Shown: positions 53,301 to 61,800, numbered from the stretch's first letter. The stretch: DNA of 64,000 nucleotides from an uncultured Clostridium sp. (GCA_902493795.1 CABUQZ010000005.1:16827-80826); one strand, 5' to 3'. Notes: a model not told the origin generated them from the letters alone. A program made the numbers and translations.

Positions 53301-56300
53301 ACCCTTATTACCTGCAGGGCCAACAAACTCAAATGTATATGTACCATTTTCAGTAAATGTATAAGTAGTACCACCTTTTACAGTAACATTTTCTTTATCA
53401 AAGGTTACTGTTGCTATTACATCTTGATTAGTAGGTTTTGTTATATTATAAGAAATTGTTGCTCGTGGTATTGTCCTATCAATCCAATCAACTTTTGCTA
53501 AAGATGTACCCTTGTTTCCAGCTTCATCGACAAACTCAAATACATAACTTCCATTATTAGTAAATGTATAAGTAGTACCATTAGTTACACTTACATTTTC
53601 CTCATCAAAGCTAATTGTTGCTATAACATCCTGATTTGTTGGAGAGGTTGTACTATAGCTAATTGTAGCAACAGGAACTTTTTTATCTATCCAATCTACT
53701 TTTGCTAAAGATGTACCTTTATTTCCAACCATATCAACATATTCAAATGTATATGTACCATTTTCAGTAAATGTATGAGTATTACCACCTTTTACAGTGA
53801 CATTTTCCTTATTAAAGGCAATAGTTGCTGTTACTTCTTGATTTGTTTTTGTATTTATATTGTACGCTATATCAGCTTTTATTTCTTCTTTGTCTATCCA
53901 GTTTACTACAGCCTCAACTGTTCCTTTATTACCATCTTTATCGACAAATTCAAATGTAAACGTTCCATTTTTAGTAAATGTATACGTACCTTTACCATCA
54001 TTATTTGTAATAGTTATCTCTTCACTTGGGTTTACTAATGTTACTAGAACATCTTGGTTTGTTGGTTCTGTTGTACTATATTTTACTTCTGCAGTTGGAG
54101 CTACATTAGTATTCTTAGTTGTATCTTCAAATAAATTTAACATAGTACTTGAGAAGAAATAATTGTAAGGAACACCATTAGCAGCACCATTTACATAGTC
54201 ACATGACTTTGTAACTTTAATTCTTACATATTGTGCTAAAACCGATTCATTTAACACAATATCTTTTTGATTGACATCAGCTAACAATGCATTTTTATTT
54301 GCTGGATTATATAAATCTTTAAATACTAATACTTCTTCCCAGTTTTCTCCATCCATACTTGTATAGACAATTCCATCTTTTGGAACACCCCATACATATT
54401 TATCTTCTTTATTGTATTGAATTTTAGAAATATATCTTGGTTCATCGAGTTTTATAGAAATGTATTTCTCGTCATTTACTGCTGTACGACTTGAATGCCA
54501 TTTTGTATAAATACTTCCATCAATTGCTTTATAAGCTTGTTCTTGATTACCTGTTCTTACTGTTTCTGATGAGAAATCATAAATTGATAAATGTTTTATT
54601 GGAATATATTTTGCTGTATCTGGTTGATTATCTTCTGTAAATTGATATTCCAAAGCATCACTTGCTACTCTATTTCCAGTTGCTCTATTTCTAATATATA
54701 ATTTTCGAGTTCCTGTAACAACTGGTTCTATTTCTCCATAATGATTCCATTTTCCATCATCAATTTTCCATTCAAGCTTATTTACATCTAATACACCAAT
54801 TAATCTATTTTCTAAATCATTTAAATATAAGTCATTTGGCATTACAGGAACACTTTGTTTACCAATATCGATATATGACTCAATAGTATTATTATCTTTT
54901 GTAATGCGAATTTTTATATTATCTTTTTCATTTATTTTTTCAAGTTCAATAGAAGATAATTCTTTTTCGTTTCCTGTTGCCTCTACCCAATTTACACCAC
55001 CATCAACGCTATATTCCCAAGAACTACCTTTATACTCATCTATTAATTCTATTTTTTTCTCATTAGTTCCATCAAATGAGAAAGTTCCAACAGTTGTAAC
55101 AGTAGTATCTTCAAATAAGTTAACCATGGCAAGTGATGAAAACATACTATATGTAGACATTTCAACTTTAACATATTGTCCATATACACTTTGCTCAAAA
55201 TCTATTCTTCTTAGTTTGTTTTCTTGAGTGCAATTTTCAACTCTTCCAGCTTCTATCCAGTCTTCACCATCAGAGCTTACATAGATAAATACATCTTTTA
55301 TAGCATCTGGATCACCATTTTTATATTTTATTTGAGCAAATTCTAAAGAAGATATATTTTTAGGTTCGTCTAATCTTATTACAATAAATGGTTTAACTTT
55401 ATCATTTCTTACATCTTTTGCAAAATCTGTATGCCATAATGTATTCATATTACCATCAATCGCATTAGGAGCATAGAATGGTCTTCCTGAATCTTTAGAT
55501 TGAGTAGAAAAACTATCAATAGTCAAATGTTTAACTGGAATATATTTAGCTGTATCTGGTTGATTATCTTCAGTAAAAGTAAATACTACATAATCACTAG
55601 CTACCTTTGTTCCAGTAGCTGAAACTCTAACTTGTACTGTTTTATTTCCAGTTAAATCTGGAAAACTACTAGCATAAGAAGTCCATACATCTTTTTCACT
55701 ATAACGCCATTCCATAGTAGAATCAGCACCAATAACGCTATTTTCTAAATCGTTACCATATAAAAAGTCTCTATTATTATGAGTTTTTGGCAATGTTCCA
55801 TTAGTAATATCTATTTTAAATAAGTTTTCTTCATTATAATTTAATCCTACTATATGAACATAAATATCATTTTCTACTGTTATTTTATTAATCTCGTCCA
55901 TAGAAAGTTGGAAACTATGTGCTTCTTCTGCTGTAAAACTAACTTCTTTCCAAGTTTTTTTACCATCTAAGCTATAATCCCAGCGAATACCATTACCATC
56001 AAAACGACTCGATAAAATAATTTTGCCAGCATTTTCACCATCAAATGAGAATGTTGCTAAAGATGTATCAGTAAGTCCTAATAGATAAGTACCAACCACT
56101 CTTGTAATATATGGTTGTAAAACTCTATCTGTCGCAGTATAGTTTTTCTCTTCATTTAATACTTTAGATTGTAATAAAGAAAATTTAAATTCATACTCTG
56201 TACTTGTAAAATTTCCTTTTATTTGACTATACAAATTATATAAAGGTAACGGAAATGGTAATAAGTCTTCTCCCATTTTTACAGCTAATTTATAATAATC

Positions 56301-58241
56301 TTCTTCTGTTTTAGAACTATCACTTTTATAAAGTTTAATTAATTCCCACCATGCATCAATATTAATTGACTGAGCATTTAAAGATTTTTTTAAGATTTCT
56401 TCTTTTGTTGATGCCTTATCATTATATACATCTGCAAGCATTATTAGTTTTTCTGACTTTTCGTAATTATCCCAATCATTCATTGCTTCTTGAGCAAGAA
56501 CTATATATGTTGCAGCCCATCCATCTACATAAGAATCATTTCCCCAACCAAGAGGCATTCTAATAGATAATCTTTCTGTTTTACCAGATTGAGCCCAACC
56601 ACTAACATCATTATCTATAGTCCAATAACCATTTCCATTTTCATCTTTACGATAATAAATTATAGCAGCATGCCCCGGTTGACTTATAACTGAAGCAGGA
56701 GTTCCATGTGCAGCACGAATGTGAGCACCAAGTTTAGAAATGCCTCCACATACTGCTCCGGTTCCAAATTCATTTCTCATAGACATCCAAGCTTTATATA
56801 CCTTGTCATTTTCTGTACTATAAGTTACACCATATTTTGAAAAAATTCCTTCAAATTTTTCATCCCAATAATCTTTTCTTTCTGGATCATGGAATATAGG
56901 ATTATTAAAATCAGGCCATACATAAGCAATATAAGTATGTGGTTGTAAGTATTTTTCTTCTTGATTTGGATGAGCATCAATTCTTTTTTGAGTATACTCG
57001 TTTAACCATAATAACTCTTCATCATCTGTGATATTGTTCATTATATAACGCATTTCTTCAATACTTAATGCTTCAAACCACGGAGTATGATCTTGTCTTG
57101 ATGATACTACAAATTTACCTCTATCATACAAATCTTTATAAATTGCATAACGAACTAATGAATCAGAACGATTACTTGGATGATTTATTTGTGCCCAGTA
57201 TCCAACTGCAGTAGAATGTGTTAAAGAAAGTGAAATAGCCATTTTCTTATATACTTCACCCTTAGTCAAATTAGGATACCATTTATTATTAGTTGGAGTT
57301 TTGTCATTAAAATCATTTTTATACTTACTATAAAGCCTAGATAACTCAGTTAAAGAATTATAATAACTTCCTCCATCTGGCTTACCACCTAAAATATAAT
57401 ATCTTAAAATATCTTGATTGTTCATTAACCAATCAATAGTTTCTTTATTGATATCACTAGCATTATAGAAAGAATTTAATGTAAATTGTCCAACATTTTT
57501 AATAAGTTCTCTTTTTAATAAAGTAAATTCAAACTCTCCTGTAATATCGTATTGATTAGGATATTTTGTTTTAATTATATTATTATATTCTTCAACTGAT
57601 AAAAAAGACGACGTTTCATTTACTTCATTACAAAGCTTTGCATCAGCATAAACAGCATGGTCACTACCATTTGCACCATTATCATTAGCAATTAATCTTA
57701 AATAATTCGCATCACTAATGTCAACTTGAACAAAATCAGCATTTTCTCCAGGCATTTTTAATTTGTTAGAAATTTTTTCTTCCCAGTTTTGTCCATCTTT
57801 TGAAGTCCAAATAGAAAATTTAACTCCATTACTACCAGAAGAAGCTGTAGTATTAAGCCCAATAAAAGCAGTAAAATATGTATAATTTAAATTACTTATA
57901 TCATAAGTTACTTGAGAGGTTGCATGAGCCAAAATACCTTTATCAAAAGTAAAAGTATTATTTTCTACTTTAACAGTTATCTTGCTACCATTACTTACTT
58001 CATCATATCTTATCTTATCCCATCTTGTATAGGATTGGCTAACTAAATAATTTATATCAGATAAATATGTAACATCTTCGACTTTATTACTATAATATTT
58101 ATATGTCTCTACTTCAATTCGCCCAACTTCATTTATAGATAAAGGACTAACTATAGCAATAAAAAATAACAAAACAAAAGCAAAAAAAACTAACTTTTGC
58201 TTTATCATTTCTAAATTAATATTTTTAATTAACTTCTTCAT
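50343..58241 (-). CDS. Giant surface protein: transglutaminase-like core, NPCBM and F5/8C modules, 16 Ig-like repeats, membrane anchor
   Basis: About 2,632 residues. Order: signal-type hydrophobic N-terminus (about 12-35); NPCBM-like carbohydrate-binding module (about 60-200); helical region; putative transglutaminase/papain-like core with CGGISK near residue 500, PGHAAIIYY near 527 and TIDNDVSGW near 547 (Cys-His-Asp); then two copies of a roughly 310-residue module, each a TFSFDG...WEYSxDG beta part plus an F5/8-type-C (discoidin) domain starting at HLTIDSF and HLSIYDF; 16 tandem Ig-like repeats (about 1380-2520); acidic Asp/Lys/Pro linker; a final membrane helix with KKK stop and short cytosolic tail. 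There is no LPXTG. I use the ATG behind GGTGG. It is probably a glycan-binding enzyme or adhesin acting on host mucus; substrate unknown. Confidence 0.85.
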   Translation of the reverse strand: MKKLIKNINLEMIKQKLVFFAFVLLFFIAIVSPLSINEVGRIEVETYKYYSNKVEDVTYLSDINYLVSQSYTRWDKIRYDEVSNGSKITVKVENNTFTFDKGILAHATSQVTYDISNLNYTYFTAFIGLNTTASSGSNGVKFSIWTSKDGQNWEEKISNKLKMPGENADFVQVDISDANYLRLIANDNGANGSDHAVYADAKLCNEVNETSSFLSVEEYNNIIKTKYPNQYDITGEFEFTLLKRELIKNVGQFTLNSFYNASDINKETIDWLMNNQDILRYYILGGKPDGGSYYNSLTELSRLYSKYKNDFNDKTPTNNKWYPNLTKGEVYKKMAISLSLTHSTAVGYWAQINHPSNRSDSLVRYAIYKDLYDRGKFVVSSRQDHTPWFEALSIEEMRYIMNNITDDEELLWLNEYTQKRIDAHPNQEEKYLQPHTYIAYVWPDFNNPIFHDPERKDYWDEKFEGIFSKYGVTYSTENDKVYKAWMSMRNEFGTGAVCGGISKLGAHIRAAHGTPASVISQPGHAAIIYYRKDENGNGYWTIDNDVSGWAQSGKTERLSIRMPLGWGNDSYVDGWAATYIVLAQEAMNDWDNYEKSEKLIMLADVYNDKASTKEEILKKSLNAQSINIDAWWELIKLYKSDSSKTEEDYYKLAVKMGEDLLPFPLPLYNLYSQIKGNFTSTEYEFKFSLLQSKVLNEEKNYTATDRVLQPYITRVVGTYLLGLTDTSLATFSFDGENAGKIILSSRFDGNGIRWDYSLDGKKTWKEVSFTAEEAHSFQLSMDEINKITVENDIYVHIVGLNYNEENLFKIDITNGTLPKTHNNRDFLYGNDLENSVIGADSTMEWRYSEKDVWTSYASSFPDLTGNKTVQVRVSATGTKVASDYVVFTFTEDNQPDTAKYIPVKHLTIDSFSTQSKDSGRPFYAPNAIDGNMNTLWHTDFAKDVRNDKVKPFIVIRLDEPKNISSLEFAQIKYKNGDPDAIKDVFIYVSSDGEDWIEAGRVENCTQENKLRRIDFEQSVYGQYVKVEMSTYSMFSSLAMVNLFEDTTVTTVGTFSFDGTNEKKIELIDEYKGSSWEYSVDGGVNWVEATGNEKELSSIELEKINEKDNIKIRITKDNNTIESYIDIGKQSVPVMPNDLYLNDLENRLIGVLDVNKLEWKIDDGKWNHYGEIEPVVTGTRKLYIRNRATGNRVASDALEYQFTEDNQPDTAKYIPIKHLSIYDFSSETVRTGNQEQAYKAIDGSIYTKWHSSRTAVNDEKYISIKLDEPRYISKIQYNKEDKYVWGVPKDGIVYTSMDGENWEEVLVFKDLYNPANKNALLADVNQKDIVLNESVLAQYVRIKVTKSCDYVNGAANGVPYNYFFSSTMLNLFEDTTKNTNVAPTAEVKYSTTEPTNQDVLVTLVNPSEEITITNNDGKGTYTFTKNGTFTFEFVDKDGNKGTVEAVVNWIDKEEIKADIAYNINTKTNQEVTATIAFNKENVTVKGGNTHTFTENGTYTFEYVDMVGNKGTSLAKVDWIDKKVPVATISYSTTSPTNQDVIATISFDEENVSVTNGTTYTFTNNGSYVFEFVDEAGNKGTSLAKVDWIDRTIPRATISYNITKPTNQDVIATVTFDKENVTVKGGTTYTFTENGTYTFEFVGPAGNKGSVTAKVDWIDKKVPVATITYSPEHHTNQNVVATITFDKENVTVTGGNTHTFTENGTYTFEFVGPSGNCGTAVAKVDWIDRTLPKATIKYSKNELTNQDVVATITFDKENVKVTGGNTHTFTENGEYEFEFVGPAGNQGTAIAKVDWIDKKAPIATVTYSNIHRTNKDVVATVTFDEENVKVTGGKTHTFTENGEYIFDFVDAAGNKGVAVAIVSWIDKSAPLAKVVYSTTEPTNKEVFATISFDEKVSFLTEDIYGEELSNNTYRFTLLNNIDSVVEYVDTLGNKGTFKLKVDWIDKEAPTAKIKYSKTSVTTLNVTATLIDPSEEITIINNDGKDTYTFTENGEFTFEFVDKVGNKGTLKAIVNNIDKTAATARLEYDITNPTNKDVTVTLVSDSFIEITNNDGKNTYTFTENGEFTFEFIDVDGNKRTAKAVVSNIDKKAPTATIISDIITPTNQDVIVTLVNPSEEITITNNDGKNTYTFTENGEFTFEYVDKAGNKGSSLVKVNNIDKVNPTASVVYSETEFTNKDVIVTLVDASEEITITNNDGKNTYTFTENGTFTFEFTDKVGNKGSVVAVVRNINKKAPTAKIEYSTIDPTNQDVVVKLVDASHDITITNNDGKDTYTFTENGEFTFEFIDNYGNKGSIVAVVANIDKVAPTVEVKYSTTDETTESVTVTITPSEEVTITNNDGKTTYVFKENGEFTFEYVDKSGNKGSKIVKVDWIKEKTDMPVEEPIKKVEYSNSKLTNQDVTITIMLAEGITITNNNGLNTYTFTDNGTFIFEYIDSNGNTGKKEVKVDWIDKVAPTAKVSYSTTKVTTKPVTVTITPSEKVTITNNDGKTTYVFTENGEFTFEFIDEAGNKGSTTVKVSTIKNTEPIITPDIPNNEPVIPVGDATVDNRDDDSNKEDVSKPDEDNKKTPDESLDKNDDKEVQEKLPQDNNEKINIKCIITISIIFIILLFILYLLWKKKSDDEDETNNIEKTK
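50690..54110 (-). repeat. Array of 16 tandem Ig-like coding repeats (about 70 codons each)
   Basis: Sixteen units of the pattern APTAxxxYSTTxPTNQDVxVT...TYTFTENGxFTFEFVDxxGNKGxxxAxVxxIDK. Units 2-7 carry a KENVxVxGG segment, and units 1 and 9-16 carry EEITITNNDG. Unit 8 is divergent and marks the border, so the array grew by at least two separate amplifications. Confidence 0.9.
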
Positions 58242-58298
58242 ATCATTACCACCCAATCACAACTAGCATAAACTTAAAATAAAAATATTTCGGGTTTT

Positions 58299-58326
58299 AT
58301 TGTAACATATTTACTATAAATTTCAA
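58299..58326 (-). promoter_or_regulatory. Promoter of the giant surface protein gene
   Basis: On the minus strand -35 TTGAAA (58321-58326), 16 bp, -10 TACAAT (58299-58304), about 55 nt upstream of the start codon. Confidence 0.6.
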
Positions 58327-58367
58327 AACATTTTTGTTAAATTTTTTTATTAATTTAATAGTATTCT

Positions 58368-58868
58368 TTAATGCTTCAAATACTTCTTTTCATAAACATC
58401 TTTTTGATTTTCTTGATAGTATAAAATAGCATCAATTATTCTTGGTGATGAAGCATACCATAGCTTAAAAAGCTGTATTTCATCATTGGTTAGACGATAA
58501 AGTTGAATAAATCTTATAACACGAGATTCAGAAGTAATTTTGGTTAAAAACATATTAATTAATTCTTTTCTATTTATTATTCTATCTATTCTAATTGACT
58601 TAGCACTATACATATCATAATAACCATTATATTCATCATTAGAAGTTACGATACTAGAAAAGCCTGTTACTTCAGCAACTACTACTTTCTCATCTTTAGC
58701 ATTAAAATACCTAAATGTATCTTCAATATTTTTACAAAAATGGAAACCATTACCATCATTTCCAAAAGATACCTCACCATCTACTGAATATATTTTTCCT
58801 AATTCAAATTTTTTACCATATCTATTAATTAAGCCATCATTAAACGTTTTATATCCTTTAACTTCCAT
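58368..58868 (-). CDS. DUF7666-like protein
   Basis: A 166-residue soluble protein. The opening YKTFNDGLINRYGKKFELGKIY, then GNDGNGFHFCKNIEDTFRYF and VVAEVTGF, follows the pattern of DUF7666-type proteins often found in phages and accessory regions (a Y-K-x-F start, a GFHFC block, a VEA/VAEV strand). Function is unknown. The ribosome binding site is AGAGG. It is a single gene between the giant protein and the acetyltransferase. Confidence 0.6.
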   Translation of the reverse strand: MEVKGYKTFNDGLINRYGKKFELGKIYSVDGEVSFGNDGNGFHFCKNIEDTFRYFNAKDEKVVVAEVTGFSSIVTSNDEYNGYYDMYSAKSIRIDRIINRKELINMFLTKITSESRVIRFIQLYRLTNDEIQLFKLWYASSPRIIDAILYYQENQKDVYEKKYLKH

Positions 58869-58949
58869 AATATTACCTCTAGTCTAATAAATTATTCATT
58901 AAATAACACTTTAAAAATAATCAAAACTTCCTTCAAATATTTTTCACTT

Positions 58950-59435
58950 TTATTCTAATAACATTTCATAGTCAATATAATTACCTGCAAATGGAGTTTC
59001 TCTATTCACTCTTTCATTTACCTTTATAAATCCAACAGATTCATAATTTTTTTGAGCAGAAAAAGTTATTTCATTAGTTGTGACTATTATTTTTTTTACA
59101 TCATACTGTCTAATTCTTCTAATTGCTTCTTGTAATTGAATTTTTCCATATCCTTTTCCTTTAAAACTAGACAAAATACAATTATGTCCTATTATTACAT
59201 AATTAGGTCTATTTCTAGGATCCCAAGATATATGACCAATTGGAACACCATCAAAAACAGTAACAAAACCACATTTGTCAGCTATAGAATCTAAATTAGA
59301 ATAGAAAAAATCATCATACTCTTTCCACATATTATCCCAATATTTTTGACAATTACTATCAAAAGAATAGGCATCAACCAGTTGATTATATAACGTTTTC
59401 TTTGGAAAATCACTTATTTTTTTAAATTCAATCAT
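58950..59435 (-). CDS. GNAT-family N-acetyltransferase
   Basis: A 161-residue GNAT acetyltransferase. The acetyl-CoA pyrophosphate loop is in SSFKGKGYGKIQLQEAIRRI (about residues 94-113), preceded by the beta-4 strand GHISWD and followed by KIIVTTNEITFSAQKNYESVGF typical of the family end. The substrate (amine of a small molecule or protein) is not predictable. The ribosome binding site is AAAGGA. Confidence 0.9.
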   Translation of the reverse strand: MIEFKKISDFPKKTLYNQLVDAYSFDSNCQKYWDNMWKEYDDFFYSNLDSIADKCGFVTVFDGVPIGHISWDPRNRPNYVIIGHNCILSSFKGKGYGKIQLQEAIRRIRQYDVKKIIVTTNEITFSAQKNYESVGFIKVNERVNRETPFAGNYIDYEMLLE

Positions 59436-59559
59436 ATATTCATTCCTTTATAAATCTATTTATATTAATTATACTAAAAAATTTTATAAATCACATATAA
59501 TCAGTTCAAAATTATACTAATTTTAAAATACAATTTGGATAATTAAACAAAACAATAAC

Positions 59560-59585
59560 AAAAAAAGAAGAACTAATCTTCTTCT
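59560..59585 (-). terminator. Rho-independent terminator after the sensor kinase gene
   Basis: Perfect 7-bp stem AGAAGAA/TTCTTCT with a 6-nt loop (59566-59585), followed on the minus strand by TTTTTT, overlapping the gene end. Confidence 0.75.
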
Positions 59586-60868
59586 AATAACATAATTGTA
59601 ATAGTAAATAAATTATCTTGATATGATATTTTTTTCTCTCCATGATATTTTTTTACTATAGAATCTATAATTTTTAATCCATATCCATGTCGATTATCTT
59701 TCTTAGATTTAATCTTTTTCCCATCATCAGTCAAAATAACACCATCAAAAGAATTACTACATTTAATTATTATGTAATTCATTTTTTTATAGATTCTAAA
59801 TTCAATTTTTGGGAAATTACTACAGCTAGCGTTTTCTATAGCATTATCTAAAATATTTGAACACAAATCACTAATATCTAAATCATCCATAAAATCTATA
59901 CTATGTTTTAAAATAATTTCAATATCTATTCCTTTTAACTTTGCCTCATTAACCTTCATATTTAAAATAATATTAAAAATATTGTTTTTAGAATATTTTA
60001 CTAACTCATGTTTTTTTAAATTAGCATCAATTTTTTCTATTAGTTTTAATTTATCTTCTTCACTTTTTAAACTACATATAACTTGTAAATTGTTTTTAAT
60101 ATCATGATTTATTTTTCTTATCTCTTCTTCTTTTACTTGCATCATCTTATAATAATCCATCTGCATAATTTCTTTTTGTTTTAAAAACTCTAATTCCTGT
60201 TCTTTTCTAGAATATTTTTCTACTTCTAAAAGCAAACCATATATTAAAGGTGGCAAAATGGTAAAAACAAGAGTACTTATACATACAAACCATAAAGTTA
60301 TTGATGAAAAAGAAGTAACATTGTAAGAATAAATTACACAGTGAATAAAAGTAACAGCAAATAAAATAAGTATAAGTACAGTTAATAATCTTCTTTTAAT
60401 GCTCCAAAGAACTTTTTTGTAATGCAAAATATAAACTAAGATTGCACTCATAAAATAAGTAAGAGAAAAACAACTAGACAAAACACGTAAAGTATCAAAG
60501 TTCGATGCATTATCTATATCTAATCTTGAATTATTTGCATAAGATATAAAAGAATAAATTCCTACTGCCATTAACTCTACTAGCATATCAAGAGCAATAA
60601 GGATTAAGGCCTTCTTTACTGCTTCCCACCATGTATTAGTAGAAATAAATTTATAAGCAATAATTTGAAATGTTGTAATAAAAAATAACTTAAGAGGTTT
60701 TATATTAATGATTGGCGTTGTTACTAAAAATAAAAGCATCAAAAAGATAAATAAAAAAATATTAGTCAGTTTACGATTGTATTTATAATCAAAAACAGCA
60801 TTAACATAAATTATAATTGTTATATTTTGTGCAAGAGCAATGATAAATATTAATAATTGATTACTCAC
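59573..60868 (-). CDS. AgrC/ComD-type sensor histidine kinase (HPK10, GHKL)
   Basis: A 431-residue peptide-pheromone-type sensor kinase. Six or seven membrane helices fill residues 1-215; then a coiled segment leads to the phosphoacceptor region KINHDIKNNLQV near residue 253, the N box LCSNILDNAIENA near residue 335 and the G box HGYGLKIIDSIVKKYHG. The catalytic parts look intact. The start is GTG with GGAGG 6 nt upstream. In the undamaged arrangement it would overlap the response regulator by 8 nt. No AgrB/AgrD-like peptide gene is in the window, so the signal is unknown. Confidence 0.92.
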   Translation of the reverse strand: MSNQLLIFIIALAQNITIIIYVNAVFDYKYNRKLTNIFLFIFLMLLFLVTTPIINIKPLKLFFITTFQIIAYKFISTNTWWEAVKKALILIALDMLVELMAVGIYSFISYANNSRLDIDNASNFDTLRVLSSCFSLTYFMSAILVYILHYKKVLWSIKRRLLTVLILILFAVTFIHCVIYSYNVTSFSSITLWFVCISTLVFTILPPLIYGLLLEVEKYSRKEQELEFLKQKEIMQMDYYKMMQVKEEEIRKINHDIKNNLQVICSLKSEEDKLKLIEKIDANLKKHELVKYSKNNIFNIILNMKVNEAKLKGIDIEIILKHSIDFMDDLDISDLCSNILDNAIENASCSNFPKIEFRIYKKMNYIIIKCSNSFDGVILTDDGKKIKSKKDNRHGYGLKIIDSIVKKYHGEKKISYQDNLFTITIMLLEED

Positions 60869-60945
60869 AATTTTCCTCCATAAAACTAAGTATTTTCGCC
60901 TTACAACTCTTTTGATAAGTTCTAGAAATCATAAGTTCTACTTCA

Positions 60946-61015
60946 TTTTCTAATAATAATTTATTATATTTATAAATCTTTTTCTAATAATAATTTATTA
61001 TATTTATAAATCTTT
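60946..61015. repeat. 34-bp tandem duplication in the response regulator gene
   Basis: Two exact copies in direct contact (60947-60980 and 60981-61014, with one more matching base at each side). The unit contains TAATAATAATTTATTATA. 34 bp is not a multiple of three, so it shifts the reading frame. Confidence 0.97.
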
Positions 61016-61590
61016 ATTTTATTTAAATTAACTAAAAAACTTTTATGAATGCGTTCTAGTTGATTACTACCTTCTTTTTCAATATCTGATAATTTATAAT
61101 AAATTGATTTCACACCATTAATTGTATGTATATCTATTATTCTTCCTTTGCTCTCAATATATAATATATCGTTTAATTTCATTCTTATTGTTTCTTTAGC
61201 TGTTTTAAAAAGGATATAAACATCTTCTGATTTTATTTTATCAATAGCTTTCTTATAAGCATTTACTATTTTGTCTTCATTTAATGGTTTTCTAAGTACA
61301 TAAATAGGATCTGTAACAAAAGTGTCTTCAATATATTCGTCATATCCAGTTATATATATTAATTTAGTATTTTTTAGATACTTTTTATTTTGATTTATAA
61401 AATCAATTCCATTAATATCATTTATCTTTATATTCATAAAAAGAATATCAATATCATTTTCCTTTATCTCATTTTGTAATTCATCTACATTAGAAAAAGA
61501 GATAATGATAGATTGATCTTTTACATTCATTAAAATATTTTTAATATAATCTAATATATTAAGTTCATCATCACATATACAAATTTTCAT
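60970..61590 (-). CDS. LytTR-family response regulator, truncated by frameshift and lacking the phosphoacceptor Asp
   Basis: A 206-residue AgrA-type regulator, as now readable. The receiver has the acidic pair Asp7-Asp8 and Lys in LRKPL, but the phosphorylation position reads ILFMNIKIND, that is Asn53 instead of Asp. The LytTR DNA-binding domain (ETIRMKLNDILYIESKG, LERIHKSFLVNL) stops early at YNKLLLEKDL. The cause is a 34-bp tandem duplication (60946-61015). Removing one copy restores NEVELMISRTYQKSCKAKIL and a stop at 60861 that overlaps the kinase start, giving about 231 residues. The protein is probably inactive or altered. The ribosome binding site is GGAGA. Confidence 0.85.
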   Translation of the reverse strand: MKICICDDELNILDYIKNILMNVKDQSIIISFSNVDELQNEIKENDIDILFMNIKINDINGIDFINQNKKYLKNTKLIYITGYDEYIEDTFVTDPIYVLRKPLNEDKIVNAYKKAIDKIKSEDVYILFKTAKETIRMKLNDILYIESKGRIIDIHTINGVKSIYYKLSDIEKEGSNQLERIHKSFLVNLNKIKIYKYNKLLLEKDL

Positions 61591-61741
61591 AATATCTCCT
61601 ACTTCATCATTCTTACAATCAAAATTTAAAACAATCTTTAAATTCTAAGAAAAACATAATAAAACCATATAATCATCTTACCATACATATATAGATTCAC
61701 AAAAAATTTCATAGTCACTAGCAAAATTAATTATATGTAAA

Positions 61742-61800
61742 TATATACTAAGCATCTAGGTATATGTCAAAAAAAGCAGTGTTTTGGTCAAAAAAAGCAG
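61742..61800 (-). promoter_or_regulatory. Promoter of the two-component operon with a 14-bp direct repeat at 21-bp spacing
   Basis: On the minus strand -35 TTGACA (61765-61770), 17 bp, -10 TATATA (61742-61747). Two exact copies of CTGCTTTTTTTGAC (61766-61779 and 61787-61800) lie 21 bp apart, the spacing typical of LytTR-regulator sites; the inner copy overlaps the -35. The outer copy also forms the T-tail of a terminator, so its similarity may have a different cause. Confidence 0.55.

Noticed and set aside
50581..54162. Several open frames on the plus strand opposite the Ig repeats
   Set aside because: They recur with the repeat period and lack ribosome binding sites; they are antisense shadows of the repeat array.
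59573..61590. A complete agr quorum-sensing locus
   Set aside because: No AgrB-like membrane peptidase or AgrD-like peptide gene was found in either direction within the window.
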